Assembly: GCA_035222895.1 (NCBI GenBank) | Contig: JAVYIG010000166.1 | Location: 124,001-188,000 of the forward strand | Length of the DNA stretch: 64,000 nucleotides | Direction of reading: 5' to 3' | Origin: Strongylocentrotus droebachiensis | Taxonomy: Eukaryota > Echinodermata > Echinoidea > Camarodonta > Strongylocentrotidae | Shown: piece after piece, positions 54,401-64,000 of the stretch | Numbering within the stretch: position 1 is the stretch's first letter | Layout of the letters: every line of letters begins with the position of its first letter | The notes under the pieces: model-generated | What the model saw: only the letters and a program-made list of their open reading frames with translations | The model's database searches: none | Told to the model about the DNA's origin: nothing | Translations under genes and position numbers: made by a program

Positions 54401-57400
54401 TGCCTGGATGAGCCAGAGAAGTAAGCATGAACAGCTACACCGTGGAACTGCGATCACGATGAGCGTTTACGATGAGCGTTTCAGATCGCTCATTCTACCT
54501 TCAAAATCAAGCATGAACGCGCCCTATGACGTATGCGAACATTCTCGTGTGTTATCTCGATACAGGTGTTGGTCCTAAGCCTTTGATTGCTGTTAATCGT
54601 GTACAGAAGGGATCACTGTTTCCTTTGACAAGATGCCGACGTTTGTTTTACAAACCCAGTTGTCATAATAGAGCAGATACATAAAGCCCTGGAGCGAGAA
54701 TAGTATTAAACTTTCACACTCGGTTTACACTAGGCCAAGAGGGAAACTAAGAACCAACTGGGAGGGGAACAAAATGACACTGCAAGAGTGCACTAGATGG
54801 CAACGAGCAGAGATGACTTGTGTGGGGGAAAAAAGTTGCAATAAAACAATCTCCGAGCTGGAAGAAAATACCATGAGACAACTCAGTTATCCGGCTTTCT
54901 GTCTTCGAAATAATCATGTCCCTTAGTAACTGTTGTGGTATAGTGCTTCATTCATTTGACTCTAGTCTAAATCAAAGGGTTGAGGGTTCGAATCCCAACC
55001 CGGGACTAACGTCCTTTGGCAATACCGCGTTTGCCACTCTCCATCCAGGATATGGGCGCTCTACAAGAACGACCACTATTATTATAACGAAAGCAAAGAA
55101 GAAAACAAATTACAAAGGTAATATTACAAATATCCCTGGCATTTAGCATCTTAATATGCTTATTTCAATCAGCAGAATCGTTGATTTCCCCCTTTAAAAT
55201 GCCAATCCCTAAAAGGGCTCTCACCCGGTATTTCATCTACTGACATAAGAGGACATCTGGAGAAGCATAGTCTACATTCCGAATGCCAAGACATGTACAC
55301 AGATAGGAAAAATGTTTTTGCAATGTTTCCTGGAAATTTGACATGATCTCGTAGTTCTATTTTGAAAGTTAAGACGTGTTAAAACGCCCACTCGAGGATT
55401 CGGAATGCACATTGAACTTCAGACACTCGATGTCAACAGTACACAGGTTTATGCATTGGGTGGAAATATGCAAAATCAAACGCGATTTCTTTTCATTCAG
55501 TATTATCAAGGGTTTGCCTTAGTTTCTTCCGGATTGAACCGTCCAGGACAGGTGCCGGTCTTCAAGTTTATTCAACTTTATCCAGAAAGCTAAAGAGGTC
55601 TTTATCAAATAGATGGCATTGAGCTGAACAATTAGCAGTACCTTTTAACAGGGCTCAAGACTAACATGAGTCTGGTGCCAATGGGCCCCTAAGTTTTGAC
55701 TGAACGACCCCGTCTTATAAAGAGTGCGATTATTGATCGCATCTTGAATAAATCGCAACCGTGTGCTTATAATTTAAGAGATAGGAAGCAGACACACCTC
55801 GATTGATTGGAGGACTAGCAACCTATTCGGAACAATTGCAAAGATGGGACACATCCTCTCAAATTGCAAAATGTAAACAGGGGCAAATTTACAGGGACCC
55901 TAAAACTTAAACTCAGGCCCCCTCGGAAGAAGAAAGAAGTTGGTTTGGAGCCCCGCTTTGAATGTGACATTCACACGTTCCGTTTTATCTCTCAATAACG
56001 ATCGATGCGTAGGTTTAAATAAATTGTTTACTTTCGCAATTAGGTAATGGTGAGGTTAATTTGAGGATGGATTTGTATGGCGCTTTACAAGAGCTTGGTA
56101 GCACGTTTTCTTAAAGAATAACCTTTTTCAAATAATGTCCATGGAATCAAAATAAAGGTATGATGGCGGGTGTTTACATTCATTAGTTCGTCGCTGGTGT
56201 ACACAGGCAGATAATCAAACTGTATTAGTTTTTTTAAAGGAAAAGAAAAGCTATACAAAAGATAATGTTTCTAAAGGACCTGAGCCCCCTCATTGTGGTA
56301 TCCATAATTATCATCAACACAAGCAATATCAAGATCATTATTGTATTAGTATACGGTCTTAATCTCCATGCTAGGGGCAACACATCCTCCACAACCTTTT
56401 AGATACCGAGCATAGATGAATGTCGTTAACGCTGTTGCCGATTGGAATGCATCACTATCATTTATTTCATATATCATAAAGTTCTCATCTGTGTTTTCTT
56501 TCAACATTACCTTTCGTTTACAAGATATGAAAGGGGGTTTAAACTGGCGAGGGCATACATGCCGCCTCCCGTTGTTATGGCTTTGGTGGTGGGGGATAGA
56601 TTTCAGTGAAAGTCATGAGATTTCGTGGTAGCAATAGTTGAGTCGAGTCCTCGGGTGCTGATTCTAGCAATACGGCATGTTCTCTACTCCAGGCTGCAAT
56701 TAAAACCACGCACCAAAGAATTCAGTCATACCCACCCTCAAGGGACAACACGGTATACCCCCAAAAGGAATAGGTGCCATAGCGGTTGGCCTTCCCGGCT
56801 CAAAAACCGTTTCTGAAATCCTTTCTAATCGCCTCTGTTTAGATAAAGTTCCCGCTCTATGATATTCGGTTCGCCTATCTGATATCCACAAAGCACCGCA
56901 ACTGCAATTAGATACATTACAAGTATCACCATACCCCTATCACACCCAGCACCCACACAAACGTAGAGAACCCGCGCCAACAGCCCCGGCTAAAAATCAA
57001 ACGTATGCCATAGTCCTCTTTCTCTGCTTTGTTGGAAAGGTATAACATTGTGATATTGCAAAATAAAAAGGAAAATAGAGAAGTTAGGAGGGTGAATGAG
57101 GGAAGGAGTAGGATCTCTTCGGCTTTGAATCTGCGGCAAAGCCTTTTGGAAGTCACTATACACCAATGGGAGCCGGTATGACCCGGGGCTGACCCGAGCT
57201 TTTACCCGATATCCAGACATGCAATTAGGCCAATTATCAGGCTACGCCTCCAGGGACCAAGTCCTCAAACCGAGTCCTATTCTATACACTCAAGCAGCCA
57301 CTAAAGACCGAGGTAAACCCCCAAATTATAAAAGGAGTCTCGCCGGCAAAACCCACACCAAACTTTTGCCAAGAACTGGCCCAGAGAGCGAGTCTCTCAG

Positions 57401-60400
57401 AAAAAGAAAAAAAAAAGTTCAAATAGCAGCGCTTGGTAAACACAATCGCATATCGGCACGACGTTCGTTTTCTAAGATTTTTTTTCTTCTCCTAATAATA
57501 CCGTATATCAACAAGTTCAGAGTGAAACGACGGCTTCTCTACTTCATCTTGCTTTGGCATTCGAATCCCCACGAGAGAAGACCGATTTATATGGGTAATT
57601 GTAGGGTACATAAAGCGATTTCTCCTCTCCCTGACACTCCGTCTATTTTATGTGTCACGAAACGTTGCCTCCGATCGCGGTTCTCGAAGAAAGAAAAAGG
57701 AGTCCTCGTCATTTCAAGATCTAAATAATTACGCTCATTCATCGGTCTAAATGAACCGCAGCGAGTATGAGTAAAAACAAAAGAAATCACATCAACTTGT
57801 CCAATGCAACCTACTTTTGGATCAGCTGCATAAAACAAGGATAAAGTCCAAACAAATACATCAGTAGTATTCGAATCGAATATATTTCACGTACAAATCA
57901 AAACAGAATGCCAAATGGCTTCTTCCTAAGAGGCCTTCGCACACATATCGTTGTCGAAGTATCGAAGGAGTCACACTTCACAATACTCGTTAAAAATAAA
58001 ATCCATGTTCAGATGAAAAGCATAAACATGATAAAGGCGCTATCATAAGTGAAGAATCAAGGGGAGGGTGGGTAGAGAGAAGGCACCCCTTATAAGTTAT
58101 GTAACCCCTCGGGCAGATATATAATATAAGTGTGCCTTCGATTGCGTTCTTGTGCCTATCATTTTTATACCCAAAGAGGCACTTGCAAAGTTTGCTGGTC
58201 GGAAATGTATCTTTGCCCCCCCCCCCTCCCTTTCAAAGAATTCTGGATCCGCCCTATATGCAATAAGCACATTTTCGGCAAATTCCATATTCCGTAAAGG
58301 TAATCCCTTATACTCTCTGAGAGTCCCAAAATGAAACGTGAACATATCAAAAGGACAAGAATATCATGTTTTTGGACGACAGAATTGAAAGTGGGTGGAT
58401 GAGCAGGCCCCATAAGGGACCATCAATCACCGACAGTGGATGGGTGAAATTTGATAAGTTAATTGGAAACTAAAAGGCAAAACGTGATATCTTCATATTG
58501 ATGAACCTGTAGTTTTACTAACAGAACGCTTGGTGAGGCGTTGATGAAATCAGGAAGAAAAACATGGTTTATAAAGTTTATCTAAATTTATATTTTGAAA
58601 ACTAAATGTTTGATGAGGCCTGCCCTCTTGAAACATGTGTCAGTATATAAAGATCATTGACATAATTATGTAAAGTGAATATTGTGTATGTGTATCCGCA
58701 AATATCTGAACCAATTTTCAATTTTAACCATCGAAAAAGTTTTTTTTTTTTGTCTTCTTTCTCTAAATGCAACATTTTCATTAATACTTCACGGGGCATG
58801 TATTGTATTCAACCCACGTTTTCTATGTTATCGACAATGTAATCATGAAACGAGATTTTTTTTTTTTTTTTTTTTGCGATCTAAAAGGAATAATCTTCAC
58901 CGTAACGACAATATTTGTATGGGCACTTCTGTGGAAATGAGAACGGGGTAAGCCCCTTTCTTTCCTTGAACATTTGCCATGAATGCTACAGAGTAGTGTT
59001 AGGTCGTTTCATCGCCTCACCGTCACGACCTTGTCACCATACCAAGGGCATGATGGTTCAGACGAAAGCCATGGTGTTTGGTCTAGAGGACTCCGTTTCG
59101 AAAGGTGTGGGTTCGGTCCCCGGTACTCATGGTACTGGTAACGGTTCTCTTTGGTCCTGGACCACTGGTAATAACAGTCGTGCTAGGAAAGTGATGATGT
59201 ATACGGGTTGTCGAGTAATAGGACAGTCAATCAACTACAAGCATCAAAACACCACTGGCATTGACAGTCGTGACGGGAGGGGGGAGGGGCATGCCCCCCT
59301 CCTTATCTGCCGATTCGGCCAATTTCTGATGGTCGATACATTTGATTTTTATTTACCATTGTTTATTTGTATTTTCTGTACATATGATAATTCATGTCTG
59401 ATATCTTTATTTTTTCAATTCACTTTTGGGTTATTTTTATGCTAAACCTTTCATAAGTTGTTTGTTTTGTTATCTTTTGCGACTGGCCTTTGTTTGTGTG
59501 ATAATTTGTATATATATTTTTTCAACCCCTTCTTAGCCGATATTTTCCTGTAGCTACCTTCTGTATTCAAAGAGAGAGAGACCGGGGAAAGGGGGAGGGG
59601 GGGGGGGGGGCTGCTGCTGCTCATGCCAAATACACAACAATAATAATCTTAATAATAACTTTTATAAATGTAATGCTTCCTGGGAGAAATTTCAATTTCA
59701 ATTATTTAAACATATTTGTAGCTTACACCCAGTAAATAAGATCGATTGATCGATCTGTACAAGTCAGAAAAAATCTTGGAACCAGTGGGACTTGAACCTG
59801 CATCTACTGCTTGTCGGGCAGCGACTGTACCACCAGGCCATCACTGGTCCATGGCGCAGTCACGATGAACTAGAAACAAATACCCAAGCTCTCCTGATTC
59901 ATTCTGACATTAATCTTATCATGAACGTCGCCTATGAGAGTTTCCGCACAATGGTAATGAACTGTAATCATGAGTGGCCCATATATAAGGGGGAAAAGGT
60001 CCATGTACTTTGCTGTCACAGATTTCCCTCCTAGGTTTAGTCAGCCCTTGATAAGAAGAGCCTGCATACATGAGAACATGAATGCCTACCATCATGTACT
60101 GTGTGTATGCTACAACAAGGCTTTATGTATATCAGTGTTAAAAAATCTGAGCAGCTGAAAGAAACGAAAGGGCGAGGGAAAGGAATACATGGACGGAGGA
60201 GAGAGGGGCCGATGGTGCTTGGGGCCAAAACTCAAAACGTCCATACCTTTTTTTAAAAAACATTATCATGAATATGCATGTAGCCGGCCTTCGTACATAT
60301 TCATGTCACATATACCGTTACTACCTTTCTTCGTTGTATATTTATGTCCATCGTAATGGACTTTAAAAATATAGTGTCAACAATATTCCCGTGTCCACCA

Positions 60401-62277
60401 TTTTCATTTCGTTGACTATGAACCCAGAATAGGCCTACGAGGGCTATCACAAAACGAAGCTCGTAAAAAAAAAATCCACGAGATGAGACAAGACAAGATT
60501 AACAAATTCTCTCCTGCAATCGTGTTCAATATCACATAAAATATGTATTGCATATACCCGATGCCCTGTACGCGTGTGAAACTTTTTTAATTGTGATATG
60601 ACTGTTATCGGGATGACCATGCCGGGAGGATAACCAATCCGCCACCAGTACATTGTCCTATCGCAGAATGATAGGTCTAGAAGTTATCACATCCTCCTCC
60701 GATAACTTCGACGGTTGCCCATGACAACGAATCCAAAGTGCTCCCAGACAAGGGGGAAGCTGTATGTTGCCTTGACGATGGCAGAGAGGTCGTCGACCTT
60801 CATTTCCCTTCGCCTAAAATACGGACCTTGCAGTATAAAGCTCAGTGTACATAAATATTGTGATAATGTGAGCACATTTTCCAAAGTAATGGGTATAAGC
60901 GCAGATGTAATATAGATATATATATATAGAGAGAGGGAGGGGGGGGGGGGGAGAGTCAGAGAGGGGCGACCGGAGGGGGCGGGGTGGAGGGCCTGTGCCC
61001 ATTTAACACTCGAGAGGCATCCGACAAAATGTGATAACCTGTCATTATTTCGCTTGGCTTGTTAGAGATTTTGTGAGAAGGCGATAACATTTTATTTTAA
61101 TTTTTATTTTGACAGGATGTTTTCTTGGATGATTTTCATTCATAAATATATATTTCAAAAAATAAAAGTAAAGAAATAATTTAAATGAAAATTCAGGCAA
61201 GCCTAGACGGTCGGTACCATTAAGGTTCATAAAATGCCTAAATGGAACACTCCTTCCCCCAACATGCCCAAAGTGAGTCTAAACTGTAACATAAATTGAG
61301 AGAGAGAGAGAGAGAGAGAGAGGCACATGACCAGTGATGACAAACTCTTGCAACAAACTGTTTTTCGTTTCGTTGCTGAAACTGATATTTTGATCACTGT
61401 TATTACTGCTTCCCGATTCGGTATACATGAACTTTGAATTCATTCTCTATCGAACATATATTTAAGAAGCATTTGCCTTTTCAATGTAAAGTCAAAGAGT
61501 TACATTTGTAATCAAAGAGACGCAAGGCAAGGTCTAACTTCGTCTTGGAACTTGTCATTACATCTACCTCAAAGCACCCGAAGGCAACTGAGCGAATATG
61601 CATTGACAATATTGTGCAATAATTAAATATGAAAATTATCAAGTAAGAGAAAATGGACTGCACCTTGCATGCAAGTGGTACTATTAGTAGACCAACTTTG
61701 AAGGAGAAGGCGGGCTCCAGCTCCACTAGTAAATAGTAATACCTCATTAACTTTAAAACTGTTAATACTACTAAATTTTCAAAGAGATCTATGAACACTC
61801 ACCAAGATATTTTCCGCCCCGGTCTCGGCACGAATCAAGATCTAAATCAAAATCCAGGAAGAAGATAATCACGAGATGACCAAAACTTGCTCGTGGATAA
61901 GGGTCTATCGCGAGCACCACATCGTGCGTTCCACTGCCACTCAGCCCGCCATCAGGCAGCACAGCATGATAGCCACCGGGGCGAGGCGGCGCGACATACA
62001 AGTTCATTTCCGTTTCAGGCCGCTGCACTAGCTGGAGGCACTCACGTTCTCTTATGAACGGGACTACAGTGCAGTCCAATGTCCTTGGGTAATCCATCGC
62101 CGCCACGGCCCAGCGGTGGAGCTGCATCTCTGCCGTGGTGTGGTGCCCGTGGTTCGTGAGCACATCGGTTCGGTACGTGTTGCTCACAAGGGTGGAGGAA
62201 AGTTGCAGAAAGCAACATAATATATGAAATAAGGATACATGTGTCCTGTAAATTATCTGTTGATCCAGTAATCCCAT
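33234..62277 (-). CDS. Unrecognised secreted protein with pseudo-C13/caspase-like C-terminal half, 7 exons
   Basis: Exons in transcript order: 62277-61803, 42735-42614, 36886-36743, 35980-35794, 35369-35188, 34390-34127, 33446-33234. All junctions are GT-AG and the phases agree, giving 528 aa plus a stop. An in-frame TAG lies 15 nt before the ATG, supporting the start. A hydrophobic segment at about residues 15-32 looks like a signal peptide. Residues 140-250 are cysteine-rich. Residues 258-458 alternate strands and helices (AVLISGG, SLVIYLNSPT, HIYIIADQSFSG, VVVFTSGGSLEYSW), resembling the order of C13 legumain/GPI8 folds, but the positions of the catalytic His-Gly and Cys are N351-S352 and Q400-S401. 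This fold call is inference. An EF-hand-like DTNQDG loop lies near residue 366. I do not recognise the family name. The gene is tail-to-tail with ABCB6. Confidence 0.85.
34127..34390 (-). CDS. Secreted-protein gene, exon 6
   Basis: 88 codons, phase 0 on both sides, acceptor ACCAACAG, donor GTGAGG. It encodes YTVSEFLEDTSDCNARHIYI, IADQSFSGRLVDALQ, ENVVVFTSGGSLEYSWNSEL and HTTLCVDEIHR. The strand-turn at DQSFSG is the expected place of a clan CD catalytic cysteine, which is absent. Confidence 0.88.
34640..34840 (+). mobile_element. tRNA-derived SINE
   Basis: A box TGGTCCAGTGGATAAG and perfect B box GGTTCAAATCC, followed by the family body AATGTCCTTTAGCAAGATAT and CACTCCATCTAGATG. It lies in an intron of the reverse-strand gene. 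Confidence 0.75.
34885..35125. repeat. Inverted-ended element with three internal tandem units
   Basis: Ends are ACAGTCAAACCTGTCTATAG and AAAGCAGGTTTGAATGTAC. GTGGTCTTTGTAGACAGGTT and CAATGAGAAACCATTTTCA repeat inside. A related end is at about 10395. Confidence 0.65.
35188..35369 (-). CDS. Secreted-protein gene, exon 5
   Basis: Acceptor TTCCAACAG, donor GTGAGT. It encodes THKMAIQSHLSTLCRTPYC, the strand ESLVIYLNSPT where a C13 enzyme would have its catalytic His-Gly, and TMLLWDTNQDGI with a calcium-loop-like DxNxDG. Confidence 0.87.
35794..35980 (-). CDS. Secreted-protein gene, exon 4
   Basis: Acceptor CTATACAG, donor GTAAGC. It encodes RCKVYEICDQAVLISGGWNR, then SSADNVRDMYSVLRKNGF and NIKTFFADTSS. 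The pattern strand AVLISGG, helix DNVRDMYSVLRKNG, strand NIKTFFAD is what the first strand-helix-strand of caspase/C13-like folds looks like. Confidence 0.87.
36743..36886 (-). CDS. Secreted-protein gene, exon 3
   Basis: 48 codons, phase 0 on both sides, acceptor TTATACAG, donor GTAAAA. It encodes LVCRDDAILGFGACPTY and STNCELNKNTRRCEVPSLK, with four cysteines that suggest a disulfide-bonded extracellular module. Confidence 0.85.
38682..38733. repeat. Short stem-loop
   Basis: ATCAAAGAGCGAGCCGA is answered by TCGGCGGTTCG and TTCTCTTTGAT; the outer nine pairs are perfect, with a two-base bulge further in and a short loop. Confidence 0.6.
39920..40880 (+). repeat. Degenerate tandem array, about 90-bp unit, about 11 units
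   Basis: The motif GGCGGGGYCCTTTGAAT...AATACCTGAAAACATAT recurs at about 39926, 40020, 40109, 40190, 40336, 40431, 40499, 40583, 40680, 40766 and 40852, with TCTCTTTACTC and ATGATCATACCTGTGAC between. Confidence 0.8.
41287..41417 (+). repeat. 70-bp tandem duplication
   Basis: TTGTTCGGTGTGATATATAT, ATTCAATGTAAAAGAGGTGT and ATAAAGTATAT occur twice, nearly identical. Confidence 0.9.
42614..42735 (-). CDS. Secreted-protein gene, exon 2
   Basis: Acceptor TTTTCACTAG, donor GTTTGT. Two frames are open, but only the one reading SGECLQLAEKQRC...CDINFLPHVYSPFDE fits the phase of both neighbours. This places three cysteines and a basic stretch here. A second CTAG four bases inside would give the wrong phase. 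Confidence 0.82.
43335..43725. repeat. Quasi-repeats of TTTGGTCTACTACCCA type with inverted arm
   Basis: The left part has many TTYRGTCTAATNNCCA variants about 20 bp apart; the right part (AGACCAAATGGGTAGTAGAC) is the reverse complement. The same motif family builds the fold-back element at 9232-9530. Confidence 0.7.
44754..48135. mobile_element. Harbinger-like element filled with satellite
   Basis: Ends GGGTGCGTTTAATCGA and TCGATTGAACGCACCC, with TTA on both flanks (44751-44753, 48136-48138), the 3-bp target typical of PIF/Harbinger. Subterminal blocks CTAGAATCAC and GCGTTCAAGCGATTTTT also occur inverted at the other end. The interior is the pyrimidine-rich satellite. No transposase frame. 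Confidence 0.8.
45070..47890 (+). repeat. Pyrimidine-rich satellite with 878-bp higher-order repeat
   Basis: The monomer is roughly TTCTTATGTTATTCTTTGTT plus TTCCTTCTATCACC, about 35-45 bp. Blocks repeat at exactly 878 bp (e.g. 45587, 46465, 47343), nearly identical across copies. The open frames full of F/L/S/C are repeat products. Confidence 0.95.
50137..50264 (+). repeat. 64-bp tandem duplication with TATAAAAAGGGGGCGGGGG
   Basis: The unit contains GACTATAAAAAGGGGGCGGG and occurs twice in a row. It resembles a TATA box next to a GC box, but no gene follows. Confidence 0.8.
50761..50955. mobile_element. hAT MITE with perfect 8-bp target duplication
   Basis: Inverted ends CAGAGCCATCTATACACA and TGTGTATAGATGGCTCTG, flanked by GGTTTCAT at 50753-50760 and 50956-50963. 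195 bp, non-coding. Ends beginning CAGAG and 8-bp duplications are diagnostic of hAT. Confidence 0.92.
52570..53060. repeat. Three diverged units of about 190 bp with GGT-rich spacers
   Basis: CAACGTTTGTTGACGGTAAA, ATGTGC..., CGGTATTGGTGTAAG and ATATAGACCC recur at about 52574, 52784 and 52962, with (GGTGGT)n tracts between. Confidence 0.75.
54153..54524. mobile_element. Harbinger-type MITE, 372 bp
   Basis: 24-bp perfect inverted ends beginning GGGCGCGTTCATGCTTGA, with TAT on both flanks (54150-54152, 54525-54527). Its subterminal GTTTAGTTTAAAACACGC and TTGCGTTCATGC blocks match the element at 44754, so the two are related. Confidence 0.85.
54925..55100 (+). mobile_element. tRNA-derived SINE
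   Basis: B box GGTTCGAATCC is perfect; the body ACGTCCTTTGGCAATACC and GCCACTCTCCATCCAGG matches the SINE at 6402; tail ATTATTATAA. Confidence 0.75.
59040..59135 (+). mobile_element. Weak tRNA-like promoter pair, probable SINE
   Basis: TTTGGTCTAGAGGACTCCG as an A-box-like segment and GGGTTCGGTCCCCGG as a B-box-like segment. No tRNA fold can be drawn. Confidence 0.4.
59775..59852 (-). mobile_element. tRNA-like sequence, probable SINE head
   Basis: The reverse strand gives ACCAGTG...CACTGGT as a 7-bp acceptor-like stem, A box TGGCCTGGTGGTACAG, an anticodon-like stem GCTGC/GCAGT with loop CCGACAA, and B box GGTTCAAGTCC. The T stem does not pair and position 33 is not T, so it is not called a tRNA gene. 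Confidence 0.5.
61803..62277 (-). CDS. Secreted-protein gene, exon 1 (start codon and signal peptide)
   Basis: ATG at 62277 (reverse strand), donor GTGAGT. It encodes residues 1-158: a signal-like segment (VSLFHILCCFLQLSS), a region with TLDCTVVPF and RECLQLVQ, then DVVLAIDPYPRASFGHLVI and a strongly hydrophobic/acidic strand followed by SCRDRGGKYL. A possible 5'-UTR acceptor (TTTTACAG) sits just upstream of the ATG. Confidence 0.85.
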
Positions 62278-64000
62278 TTTGGATTTTTGAGTCTATTCCT
62301 CTCTGTAAAAGTTGACAAAGCTCCTCTGATCAGGACTCAGAGTGTTTTCCTCCAATGCGAAGGGTGCAATAAACCTGATTAAGCGCACACTCCGTGTTAA
62401 AATTGCGAAAATCCAGGCTTTTGCTTTGACTTGGTATGAAAACAGGCAAGGTGTTAAAAAGATGATGCCATCTTGTTCTCCAAAAAAAAAACAGTCAATG
62501 ATCATACAAGAAATAAAGATCTTGAGCAAAAAAATATTTGTTTTCAACTGTGATTCCAAGGCTGGCAAAGTCACACCATCATAGCTAGCTCAGCTTAGTA
62601 GAACTCCTGCGCAATAACAACACGAAGCAAATAAAACCTGGAGAATAAATATCTCATGTCGATCACCTTTCGATGCGAAAATAAACAGTAACAAACTTCA
62701 GAGGCTCACGCCACTGCCTGCCACAGATACTCAACGCAATCGAGCGTCGACTTCCAAAACAGAGCTTGGTATTTAAATTCCGTCAAGTTACGCGGGGATT
62801 GTCCTCAATGGGAGTGTCACAACATCAGAGGGTGTAAATAACTGAGCTCCAGCGACAGCGAGACCCTTTCTATAAAAGCCGAAAGAATATGAAGACATAG
62901 GAGCAAGAAAGAGCGTAAAATCGCTGCGCCGTTCGAAATACTATGATAAATGCCGCGATGAATAAATGCAACTGTCGATTATGCGCGTTATGAGGATCGT
63001 TGCTCGTTGTCGGCGAGATCAAACGCTTCGTTTTAATGTCCGCGAAAACAAACATAAACCGAAAACGGGTTCTGTCTCTCCCACTCGTACCGCTTTTCAA
63101 AGCTGACCGAACTGTAAACGCCTGCAGTCATTAAACCAACCCTCCTGCCAGCCCACCAATCAACGGCGCCCTTCACTATCTCATTTCCATATCGAATGGT
63201 TTTCTAGAGCGACTCCTGCTGTGAACAGCCAATGGGAATTTGCCCCAACACGCGCGGGTTTATTTTTTCGTCTTCATATATATATTTTGGCAGAGTGCAA
63301 TCTCACCCACATTATGATATAGCTCCACTCGATTTGCCGACCAATCTTCGGGATTCACCGGTGACATTCCGACAGAGAAGACGTCTCGCCGAAAGACGTG
63401 ACGTCATGATCATTGATCATAACCATAATTTTTAAGGGACATAATCATGACACAGGATAACTTCAATGGGAAGTTACAAGTTGGAAAGGTCAGTTAAGAA
63501 GAAAAATAAAAAGCGAAGTTTAAGAATGTATAAAAGAAAAACAGATACCATTATCGACTATCAACAAAAAAAACTTTAAATGTTCTTCGTGTACTATATA
63601 TCACCGCTACCACCATCGCCACCACAAACACCACCACCACCACTACCACCACCATCCCCACCCCTGATCACCACTACCAAAATATTCACCAGGGCCCAGA
63701 GACGTCGCGAGAAAATGTTGAATTGATGAGGGGGGGGGGGGGGGGATATCGTAGAAATCTTGAGGATTATATTAGCCGAAAATTGCCAATCAAGAAAGTA
63801 GGCATACCCCCACCCTTACCCCCTTTATCAACGCCCCTGCCGCCACAACCAATTCTGACATCTCCACTACCACTTCTGACACAACACTAGAACACCACCA
63901 CCACCACTTCTACCACTTTCAAGAATAATTCTTTCTTTCTTTTTCTTTCTATTTCTTTTTCTTATTCTCTTTATCTTCCTCGCAGTATCACGAGTAGGCA
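62278..64000. other. Upstream region of the reverse-strand gene
   Basis: It should contain the promoter and 5' UTR of the gene that starts at 62277. CCAAT motifs occur near 63155 and 63228 and the sequence at 62700-63130 is relatively CpG-rich, but no transcription start can be placed. Beyond 63590 it is CCA-rich microsatellite, a G run (63731-63746) and TTTCT-rich sequence. Confidence 0.4.

Larger units (their letters stand above)
55101..61802. other. Right part of the 19-kb first intron, no other gene seen
   Basis: Apart from the tRNA-like sequences at 59040 and 59775 and simple repeats (G runs near 59600 and 60940, GA at 61298-61322), nothing is supported. A lysine/arginine-rich 169-codon frame at 57219-57728 has no recognisable motif and is not called. 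Confidence 0.5.

Noticed and set aside
57219..57728. 169-codon frame, Lys/Arg rich
   Set aside because: No domain, no splice partner and no signal. Inside a 19-kb intron on the opposite strand.
58915..59445. 176-codon frame
   Set aside because: Runs through a tRNA-like repeat and low-complexity sequence; no recognisable motif.
59775..59852. tRNA gene candidate on the reverse strand
   Set aside because: Acceptor and anticodon stems form, but the T stem does not, and the base before the anticodon is C instead of T.

Overview
This is a metazoan nuclear genome window: split genes with GT-AG introns, large introns, tRNA-derived SINEs, many short inverted-repeat DNA transposons and microsatellites. 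The repeat style and gene content suggest a marine invertebrate deuterostome, most likely an echinoderm such as a sea urchin. That assignment rests on general appearance, not a search, so it is tentative.

Left part (1-25.3 kb, + strand): the 3' two thirds of an ABCB6/HMT-1-type half ABC transporter. Eighteen consecutive exons (618-25244) join in frame into 620 codons plus a stop. They cover the core six-helix membrane domain and a complete nucleotide-binding domain (Walker A, Q-loop, LSGGE signature, Walker B, H-loop). The N-terminal extra membrane domain lies upstream of the window. The introns hold an intact 4.2-kb non-LTR retrotransposon (14363-18533, 987-aa endonuclease/reverse transcriptase) with a 7-bp target-site duplication, a 27-bp minisatellite, two head-to-tail elements carrying a 150-bp satellite, and several TTAA-, hAT- and other MITE-like elements. 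Decayed tandem copies of the gene's own exons lie next to at least four exons.

Middle (25.3-33.2 kb): the region between two tail-to-tail genes, with probable 3' UTR sequence and MITEs, including two nearly identical 197-bp TTAA elements.

Right part (33.2-62.3 kb, - strand): a seven-exon gene, read from 62277 down to 33234, that joins in frame into 528 aa. It encodes a secreted, cysteine-containing protein that I do not recognise by name. Its C-terminal half looks like a degenerate CD-clan (C13/caspase-like) fold without catalytic residues; this is inference. Its first intron (19 kb) holds a 3.4-kb Harbinger-like element with TTA target duplications, filled with a pyrimidine-rich satellite in an 878-bp higher-order repeat. 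It also holds a related 372-bp MITE, a clean hAT MITE and tRNA-derived SINEs. The last 1.7 kb is upstream of this gene.

Most long open frames outside these exons are products of tandem repeats and are not genes. No rRNA, CRISPR or bacterial feature is present.
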